Shown here piece after piece: positions 1-61,247 of a stretch of 64,000 nt of DNA. The notes beneath the pieces are model-generated. The model ran no database searches. It saw only the letters and a program-made list of their open reading frames with translations, and was not told the origin of the DNA. How positions within the stretch are numbered: position 1 is the first letter of the stretch; each line of letters starts with the position of its first letter. The position numbers and the translations under genes were made by a program. This DNA comes from Actinokineospora bangkokensis. Its GTDB lineage: Bacteria > Actinomycetota > Actinomycetes > Mycobacteriales > Pseudonocardiaceae. The stretch spans positions 186,754 through 250,753 of the forward strand of contig NZ_MKQR01000009.1 in the NCBI RefSeq assembly GCF_001940455.1, written 5' to 3'.

Positions 1-1
1 C

Positions 2-1636
2 GTGGCCGCAGCGGCGGCCACCGCCGCCGGTGACGCCCGCCGCGCCACCACCTACCTGCGGCACGCGCTGCTGCACTGCGACCCCGACGGCGACCTGCGG
101 GGTGTGCTGCTCGCCGACCTCGCCGCCGCCGAGCGCCGCTACGACTTCCCCACCTCCACCCGGCACCTGCGCCAGGCGCTGCCGCTGCTCAGCTCGGCCA
201 GGGCGCGCGCGGAGGCGGTGTGCGCCGCCCCGGTGTGCGTCACCGGCACGCTGGCCATCGGGCTGCCGCGGCTGCGCGAGATCGCCGCCGCCCTCGACGC
301 CGACGGCCAGGAGCGGGAGCTGGCGCTGCGCGTGCGCGCCCGCATCCGGTTCGCCTCCCAGGGCGACCGGGCGGCGGTGGCGGGCTCGGCGCTGCGCGCG
401 GCCGAGCTGGCCGGGGACTTCCCGCTGGCCACCGCGGCCGAGCGCGAGCTGACCGCGGTGCTGGCGCACGCGGCGATGGCGGCGGGCACGGTCGGGCGCG
501 ACGAGCTGGCCGCCGCCGTGCGCGAGATCGTCGCCTGCGAGCCCGCCTCGGCGGTGCCGACCTCGGCGGTGCTGCCCACCGCGGTGCCGGTGCTGCTGGC
601 CGCCGACGCCACCGACGGGCTGGAGCCGTGGCTGGCCACCGCGCTGCGGCTGGCCGAGGACGGCCGCGACCACCTCGGCGCCGCCGTCGTCGGCGCGCAG
701 CGGGCGGTGCTGCTGGCCGGGGTCGGCTCGCTGGCGCAGGCCCGGCAGGCCGCCGAGGAGGCGCTGGGGCGCCTGGAGCACCCGCTGTTCGACGTCTCGG
801 CCAACTGCGCGATCGCGCTGGCCACCGTGGCGGGCGAGCAGCACGACAGCGAGCTGGCCACCGCCGCGCTGCACGCCTGCGGGCGCGAACCGGACGGGCT
901 GCTCTCCCCGAGCCTGCGGTCGCTGCTGCACGGCACGGTGTCCTGGACCGGCGGCGACCTCGCCGCCGCGGCCGAGCACTTCGCCGACCTCGGCCGCCAG
1001 CTGGAGGACGAGGGCGTGGCCAACCCGGGGCTGACCCCGTGGCGGCTGCGGGTGGCGAGCCTGTGCGACCGGATGGGCGAGCACCAGCGCGCGGTGCGCC
1101 TGGCCGAGGAGGAGCAGGAGCGGGTCCGGCTCTGGGGCGCGCCCGCGGCCATCGGCCGGGCGCTGCGGGTGCGCGCGGTGCTGGCGGGCGACCACGGCGG
1201 CCGCGCCCTGCTGCGCGAGGCCATCGAGGTGCTGGAGGGCTCGGGCAACCGGCTGGAGCTGGGCAAGGCGCTGGTCCTGCTGGGCAGGCGCACCCTGGCC
1301 GACGACCGGGCGGGCGCGGAGGCGCTGCTGCGCCGCGGCCACGGCCTCGCCACCCGCTGCGGGGCGACCCGGCTGGCCGAGCAGGCCGCGCTCGCCCTGG
1401 GCGGCGAGGCGCCCGCGTCGGCGCCGGACGCGGCCTCGCTGCTCACCCCCGCCGAGCGGCGGGTGGCCGAGCTGGTGGTGGCCGGGCAGCGCAACCGGGA
1501 GATCGCCGACGAGCTCGGCGTCTCGCTGCGCGCGGTGGAGAAGACGCTCACCGGTGCCTACCGCAAGCTCGGCGTGTCCGGGCGCGCGGACTTCGCCCGC
1601 GCGGTGCAGGACCTGCGCGGGCCCCGCGCGGGCTAA
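2..1636 (+). CDS. LuxR-family (LAL-like) transcriptional regulator, 5'-truncated
   Basis: This is the C-terminal 544 residues of a DNA-binding regulator; the reading frame is open to the left window edge, so the GTG at position 2 is probably not the real start. Residues about 481-540 form a LuxR-type helix-turn-helix: LTPAERRVAELV, then NREIADELGVS and AVEKTLTGAYRKLGV. The roughly 470 residues before it are Ala/Leu/Glu-rich and look like helical, TPR-like repeats, as in the middle of large ATP-binding LuxR regulators (LAL/MalT type). The Walker A/B region expected in a LAL protein would lie off the window, so membership of that family is inferred. It is the same strand as the PKS genes, and LAL regulators commonly activate macrolide and polyene clusters. 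It differs from PimR-type SARP regulators in having a C-terminal LuxR domain. Stop codon TAA at 1634. Confidence 0.8.
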   Translation: MAAAAATAAGDARRATTYLRHALLHCDPDGDLRGVLLADLAAAERRYDFPTSTRHLRQALPLLSSARARAEAVCAAPVCVTGTLAIGLPRLREIAAALDADGQERELALRVRARIRFASQGDRAAVAGSALRAAELAGDFPLATAAERELTAVLAHAAMAAGTVGRDELAAAVREIVACEPASAVPTSAVLPTAVPVLLAADATDGLEPWLATALRLAEDGRDHLGAAVVGAQRAVLLAGVGSLAQARQAAEEALGRLEHPLFDVSANCAIALATVAGEQHDSELATAALHACGREPDGLLSPSLRSLLHGTVSWTGGDLAAAAEHFADLGRQLEDEGVANPGLTPWRLRVASLCDRMGEHQRAVRLAEEEQERVRLWGAPAAIGRALRVRAVLAGDHGGRALLREAIEVLEGSGNRLELGKALVLLGRRTLADDRAGAEALLRRGHGLATRCGATRLAEQAALALGGEAPASAPDAASLLTPAERRVAELVVAGQRNREIADELGVSLRAVEKTLTGAYRKLGVSGRADFARAVQDLRGPRAG

Positions 1637-1675
1637 GGCCTGTCCTCAAGCCTCGCCCAGCGATAGCCACGCCGA

Positions 1676-1698
1676 CGGCACCGGCGGCTGTGGTGCCG
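1676..1698 (+). terminator. Possible terminator hairpin after the LuxR-type gene
   Basis: The arms CGGCACC (1676-1682) and GGTGCCG (1692-1698) form a 7-bp stem with a 9-nt loop, 40 nt after the stop codon of the upstream regulator. There is no T-run, which is common for actinomycete terminators. The stem is modest and hairpins arise by chance in sequence this GC-rich. Confidence 0.3.
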
Positions 1699-1727
1699 GG
1701 TGGGAAGTCGGTGCCGGGGGCGGGTTC

Positions 1728-1796
1728 GTGGAACACCGCCTGGGAGTTCGTCCTGAGTGGATGACCGGTGGCCGCGGCCACCCCTGGGTGTTCCAC
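1728..1796. repeat. Inverted repeat enclosing a 16-bp palindrome
   Basis: GTGGAACACC at 1728-1737 is repeated in inverted orientation as GGTGTTCCAC at 1787-1796 (10 of 10 bases). Between them, GGTGGCCGCGGCCACC at 1767-1782 is a perfect 16-bp palindrome. It could be an operator, a cruciform-forming site or a remnant of a mobile-element end; no transposase is present nearby. Confidence 0.5.
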
Positions 1797-2260
1797 CAGT
1801 GCGCCTCCCCGGGGTCCCCTGGCCGCAACAGTTCCCGGGTACCCCGCCGCGGTCGGGGATCCGCCTCGACCGCCACCCCGACGGGCTCGCGGCGCGGTCG
1901 AGCACCCCGGATCGGGGCCGCTGCGGCCGTTCGCGCCACGGCGGGCCGCCATCCAGACGATTCGCCCATCCCGGGCCCGGTTCCGCTGCGATCCCCTTAG
2001 CACCGGGGAGGCGGTCCCGCTCGACGTCGGCTCGCGGGGGCGACCCCGGGCTTGACGCGGGGCCGCCGGCGCCACCCGAGGTCTTTCCCCAGGCAGCAGA
2101 CGCGGGGTGATCGGCGCAAGGGTCGGGTTCGTTACTCCCCAGTCGCGCGCGGCTTCTGCCGTTCTCGACCGCCCTTCGAGCGGACGTCGAGAATCCCCGC
2201 GCGTGTGGTTCCGGTCACCGGTTGCCCGTTCGGGCGCAAAAGCGCAGGCCCACCGCCCCT

Positions 2261-2361
2261 GGTGCGGTGTCCCTGCGGTGGGCGGTGCGGGGCGCGGGGT
2301 GCGGTGTGGTGTGGTGCGGTACCGCACCTGGGGGCGGAACCGCAGGTCAGCGCGGTGCGGT
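2261..2361. promoter_or_regulatory. GGTGCGGT direct repeats with a 16-bp palindrome; candidate regulator binding site
   Basis: The octamer GGTGCGGT occurs four times on the + strand, at 2261, 2298, 2313 and 2354. The copy at 2313 is half of a perfect 16-bp palindrome, GGTGCGGTACCGCACC (2313-2328). The site lies about 250-350 nt upstream of the PAS-LuxR start. It does not resemble the published PimM operator (CTVGGGAWWTCCCBAG), so the factor that would bind it is unknown. G-rich composition raises the chance background for such octamers, but not for the exact palindrome. Confidence 0.45.
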
Positions 2362-2480
2362 GGGGGGTGCCGTACCGGTGGCCGTGCGGGGGTGCGGCGG
2401 GGGTGCGGGTGGTCGGGCCGAACCACAGTTTTAGCGCCCGCCGGTTCCGGCTCCCTGGTGCGCCGCCCCGCCGTCAGTAA

Positions 2481-2493
2481 GTTGGAAACCAAC
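2481..2493. promoter_or_regulatory. Short inverted repeat in the AT-richest part of the upstream region
   Basis: GTTGG and CCAAC flank AAA at 2481-2493, about 120 nt before the PAS-LuxR start. A second, overlapping pair (AACCG at 2491, CGGTT at 2502) follows directly. This is the least GC-rich patch of the intergenic region and so a plausible promoter/operator position. No clear -10/-35 pair could be assigned. Confidence 0.35.
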
Positions 2494-2594
2494 CGGGCGG
2501 TCGGTTCTGAAACGCGGACCGGCACCACCGCAGGGGGTGGGCCCGCGCCCCGCAGCCATCCACCAGCACAGCCCGCTCACCCGAGCAGGAGACC

Positions 2595-2602
2595 GGAAGG
2601 GG
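2595..2602 (+). promoter_or_regulatory. Ribosome binding site that supports the GTG start at 2613
   Basis: GGAAGGGG ends 10 nt before the GTG codon at 2613. No in-frame ATG gives a better start, and the PAS domain would be damaged by starting much later. Confidence 0.6.
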
Positions 2603-2612
2603 TTGATCTCCC

Positions 2613-3338
2613 GTGGCACACCGGGATCACACCGCAGGCACGACCGCGACGCTGGAGGCGCCCCGACCGGTCGCCCAGGCCGTCGAGGCGGACTTCCTCG
2701 GCGCGCTGTCCGAGCGCTCGGGGCTCTGCCTCGCCCGCCTCGACCTCGACCTGGCCATCCGCGGCGCCAACGACGGCTTCGCCCGCCGCTTCGCCGCCGA
2801 CGGCCGCCGGGTCCCCGGCAGGCGCGTGCTGGACCTGCTGGACCCGCAGAGCCGCGAGCGGCTGCGCGGCCGGTTCACCCAGCTCGCCGCCGGGCGCGGC
2901 AGCTGGTTCGCCGAGCGGGTCGTGGTCGACGGGTGCGCCGGGCCCGCCTTCCGCAGCGAGCTGACCGTCGTCGTCCGCCACGACCAGGCCCGCCGGGTGG
3001 TCGGGTTCGTGGCGATCTTCGCCCCCGAGGCGCCCAAGGAGAGCGACCTGACCGGGGCGGGCGAGCGCCGCGACCGGATGTTCACCCCCGTCGCCGCCCG
3101 GGTGCTGGAGCTGATCGCCGCGGGGGACTCCACCACCCGCATCGCCAGCCAGGTGCACCTGAGCAGGCAGGGGGTGGACTACCACATCGCCGCCATGCTG
3201 CGCCGCTTCGGCGTGCCCAACCGCGTCGCGCTGGTCTCCCGCGCCTTCGCCGCCGGGATCCTCGACGCCGAGGTGTGGCCGCCGCGGGTGGAGCCGGAGT
3301 TCGTCCGCGGCAACGCCCTGTCCCCGCAGGCCGCCTGA
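2613..3338 (+). CDS. PAS-LuxR transcriptional regulator (PimM/PteF-like)
   Basis: Predicted pathway-specific activator of 241 residues. Residues about 31-140 look like a PAS sensor fold, including the stretches ARLDLDLAIRGANDGFARRF and RRVVGFVAIFAPE. Residues about 157-216 form a LuxR helix-turn-helix (FTPVAARVLELIAAG, then TTRIASQVHLSRQGVDYHIA). This two-domain layout is that of the PAS-LuxR regulators found in polyene macrolide clusters (PimM, AmphRIV, NysRIV, PteF); it is somewhat longer than PimM (192 aa). The start is GTG at 2613, preceded by GGAAGGGG at 2595-2602. The P450 gene follows after 76 nt. The PAS ligand, if any, cannot be read from the sequence. Function in activating the adjacent PKS genes is inferred from family and position. 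Confidence 0.85.
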   Translation: MAHRDHTAGTTATLEAPRPVAQAVEADFLGALSERSGLCLARLDLDLAIRGANDGFARRFAADGRRVPGRRVLDLLDPQSRERLRGRFTQLAAGRGSWFAERVVVDGCAGPAFRSELTVVVRHDQARRVVGFVAIFAPEAPKESDLTGAGERRDRMFTPVAARVLELIAAGDSTTRIASQVHLSRQGVDYHIAAMLRRFGVPNRVALVSRAFAAGILDAEVWPPRVEPEFVRGNALSPQAA

Positions 3339-3414
3339 GCGGCGGGGGCAGCAGCACCGACCAGCGAGGCCGACCGACCGCACCGCACCGCCGCACCGTC
3401 CCAGGAGGACACAG

Positions 3415-4623
3415 ATGACCAGCACCGCCGAGCAGGCACCGGCGTTCCCGGTGGCCCGCCCCCAGGGGTGCCCGTTCCACCCGCCCGCGCCGTTCGCCGA
3501 GTTCCGCGCCCAGGCGCCGATGAGCAGGATGACCTACCCCGACGGCCACGTCGGCTGGGTCGTCACCGGCCTGGAGACGGCCAAGGAGGTGCTGCTGGAC
3601 ACCCGGTTCAGCTCGCTGCCCCAGGGCAAGCGCTCCCCGGTGAAGGTGCCCGGCAGCGAGCTGAGCACCGACGAGCTGCCGCCGTCGATGTTCGTCAACA
3701 CCGACCCGCCGGTGCACACCCACTACCGGCGCCTGCTCAACAAGCACTTCACGGTCAAGCGCATCCAGGGCTTCCGCGAGCGGGTCGAGGAGCTGGTGGA
3801 CGGGCTGCTCGACGACCTGGCGGGCAGGCGGGCGCCGGTGGACCTGGTGCAGGTGCTGGCCAAGCCGCTGCCGATGCTGGTGACCGCCGACCTGCTCGGG
3901 CTGCCCGAGGCGCAGCGCGACGACTTCTCCCACCACGTCGACACGATGTTCAGCCTGTCCTCCACCGGTGAGGAGATGGGCGTGTCGATGTACACCCTGG
4001 ACCGGATGCTGCGCGAGCTGATCGCCAACGCCCGCCAGGACAAGGGGTCCGACATCCTCGGGCGGCTCTGCGACGAGACCGAGCTGACCGACGACGAGCT
4101 GATGGGCATCAGCCTGGTGCTGCTCATCGCGGGCCTGGAGACCACCACCAACATGCTCGGCCTGGGCACCTACGCGCTGCTCAAGCACCCCGAGCAGCTG
4201 GCCGAGCTCAAGGCCGACTGGTCGCTGCTGCCCGGCGCGGTGGAGGAGCTGCTGCGCTACCTCAGCGTCGTGCAGGTGGGCCCGATCCGCGTCGCCGCCG
4301 AGGACTTCGAGTTCCAGGGCCTGCCGATCACCCGCGGCGAGGTCATCACCGTGTCGCTGCCCGCGGCCAACCGCGACCCGCTGGGCTTCGCCGACGCCGA
4401 CGCCTTCGACATCCACCGCCGCGACACCACCGGGCACGTCGCCTTCGGCCGCGGCCCGCACCAGTGCATGGGCCACCACCTGGCCAGGCTGGAGCTGTCG
4501 GTGGCCTTCGAGCGGCTGTTCACCCGCTTCCCGGACCTGCGGGTCGCGGTGCCCGACGACGAGATCGAGACCAGGGAGATGATGGTGACCTACGGGGTCC
4601 AGTCGCTCCCGGTCACCTGGTGA
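3415..4623 (+). CDS. Cytochrome P450 monooxygenase (bacterial class I, CYP105-like)
   Basis: A soluble 402-residue haem monooxygenase. The I-helix motif AGLETTT is at residues 239-245 with the proton-relay acid/threonine pair E242-T243; the K-helix ExxR motif is E278-L-L-R281; the haem loop FGRGPHQCMGHHLAR carries the iron ligand C351. The HQC[LM]G form of the loop is frequent in the CYP105 family. The gene has a strong AGGAGG ribosome site (3403-3408) and is followed 14 nt later by its ferredoxin, so the two are surely co-expressed. In filipin-type clusters CYP105 enzymes hydroxylate C26 (PteC, CYP105P1) and C1' (PteD, CYP105D6); in amphotericin/nystatin-type clusters a P450 oxidises a methyl to a carboxyl. 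With a filipin-like PKS next door, hydroxylation of the macrolactone at C26 or C1' is the best inference. The exact carbon cannot be decided from the sequence. Confidence 0.92.
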   Translation: MTSTAEQAPAFPVARPQGCPFHPPAPFAEFRAQAPMSRMTYPDGHVGWVVTGLETAKEVLLDTRFSSLPQGKRSPVKVPGSELSTDELPPSMFVNTDPPVHTHYRRLLNKHFTVKRIQGFRERVEELVDGLLDDLAGRRAPVDLVQVLAKPLPMLVTADLLGLPEAQRDDFSHHVDTMFSLSSTGEEMGVSMYTLDRMLRELIANARQDKGSDILGRLCDETELTDDELMGISLVLLIAGLETTTNMLGLGTYALLKHPEQLAELKADWSLLPGAVEELLRYLSVVQVGPIRVAAEDFEFQGLPITRGEVITVSLPAANRDPLGFADADAFDIHRRDTTGHVAFGRGPHQCMGHHLARLELSVAFERLFTRFPDLRVAVPDDEIETREMMVTYGVQSLPVTW

Positions 4624-4637
4624 GCGGGGGAGTGGCC

Positions 4638-4838
4638 ATGCGCGTCGAGATCGATGAGGACCGCTGCTGCGGCGCGGGCATGTGCGTGCTCGCCGCGCCC
4701 GAGGTGTTCGGGCAGCGCGACGAGGACGGGGTGGTGATCCTGCTCGACGCCGCGCCCGGCGAGGAGCAGCGCGCCGCCGTCTCCGACGCCATCGCCCAGT
4801 GCCCGGCGCTGGCCATCACGCTGGACGGGGCGGGCTGA
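4638..4838 (+). CDS. [3Fe-4S] ferredoxin, electron donor to the adjacent P450
   Basis: A 66-residue ferredoxin of the kind paired with actinomycete P450s (PteE/PimF/AmphM type). Cluster cysteines are C10 and C16 in CCGAGMC and C55 in QCPALAI. The position where a [4Fe-4S] protein has its second cysteine is Ala13, so a single [3Fe-4S] cluster is expected. C11 is an extra, probably non-ligand cysteine. It lies 14 nt after the P450 stop. The ATG at 4638 is chosen because it begins the conserved MRVEIDEDRC strand and follows a GGGGGAG ribosome site; the same frame stays open upstream to 4464, but that part lies inside the P450 gene and has no family resemblance. Confidence 0.9.
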   Translation: MRVEIDEDRCCGAGMCVLAAPEVFGQRDEDGVVILLDAAPGEEQRAAVSDAIAQCPALAITLDGAG

Positions 4839-4886
4839 CCGACCGTCCCGACCGGGCACCACAGCAGATCCACCCCCCGCTTCCCA

Positions 4887-4918
4887 CCGCGGGGGCCGGG
4901 CGACCCCGGCCCCCGCGG
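4887..4918 (+). terminator. Strong hairpin between ferredoxin and PKS A
   Basis: The arms CCGCGGGGGCCGGG (4887-4900) and CCCGGCCCCCGCGG (4905-4918) form a perfect 14-bp, entirely G:C stem with a 4-nt loop (CGAC), 49 nt after the ferredoxin stop and 55 nt before the PKS A start. No T-run follows. It could end the regulator/P450/ferredoxin transcript, or lower read-through into the PKS genes. No other hairpin of this strength was noticed between genes in the window. The rest of the 134-nt gap holds no recognised promoter. Confidence 0.7.
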
Positions 4919-4972
4919 CGTTCCCCGCTGCCCTCCTGAGCTGCTGCCTCCCGAACCCGCTGGAGCACGGAC

Positions 4973-27547
<22,575 letters not shown>

Positions 27548-27581
27548 GGCGGCGCACCACGACCGTCGTCCGACATTTTCT

Positions 27582-27588
27582 GGAGAGG
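27582..27588 (+). promoter_or_regulatory. Ribosome binding site of PKS B, decides the GTG start
   Basis: GGAGAGG lies 8 nt before GTG 27597. Choosing the other in-frame GTG (27588) would place the start codon inside this site. Confidence 0.75.
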
Positions 27589-27596
27589 TGAGCGCA

Positions 27597-38102
<10,506 letters not shown>

Positions 38103-38137
38103 CCCCGCACCTGAGGCTGCTGAGGAGCTGACGAGCA

Positions 38138-61195
<23,058 letters not shown>

Positions 61196-61231
61196 CCCGC
61201 CGGTCCACAGGGGACGGTGGCGGCCTACCGC

Positions 61232-61240
61232 GGACGGGTG
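61232..61240 (+). promoter_or_regulatory. Probable ribosome binding site of PKS D
   Basis: GGACGGGTG lies 7 nt before the TTG at 61248. Its match to AGGAGG is only partial. It supports the TTG start, which is in any case forced by the in-frame stop TGA at 61239-61241. Confidence 0.45.
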
Positions 61241-61247
61241 AATCGCC

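Larger units (their letters stand above)
1637..2612. other. Long intergenic region between two regulators
   Basis: No convincing gene lies in these 976 bases: the open frames on both strands have low-complexity Pro/Arg/Gly translations and no recognisable domain. The stretch does hold several inverted and direct repeats, listed separately (1676-1698, 1728-1796, 1767-1782, 2261-2361, 2481-2493), and is G-rich on the + strand from about 2255 to 2420. It is by far the longest non-coding part of the window and must contain the promoter of the PAS-LuxR gene, possibly of the whole downstream set. Confidence 0.7.

Noticed and set aside
2-1636. Assignment of the first gene as a PimR/PteR-type SARP regulator
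   Set aside because: Those proteins have an N-terminal SARP domain, which would be off the window, and do not end in a LuxR domain; this one does. Only a LuxR/LAL-like call is supported.
2255-2420. G-quadruplex-forming region
   Set aside because: G-runs of three or more exist, but their spacing is irregular and high G content is expected here. The GGTGCGGT palindrome is the more specific signal.
1548-2528. Minus-strand open frame of 326 codons across the long intergenic region
   Set aside because: Pro/Arg/Gly-rich, no domain and no ribosome site. It overlaps the end of the LuxR-type gene and looks like a composition artefact.
4464-4637. Longer ferredoxin starting inside the P450 gene
   Set aside because: The extra N-terminal part has no ferredoxin resemblance and overlaps P450 codons in another frame. 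The 66-residue product from 4638 is the usual family size.
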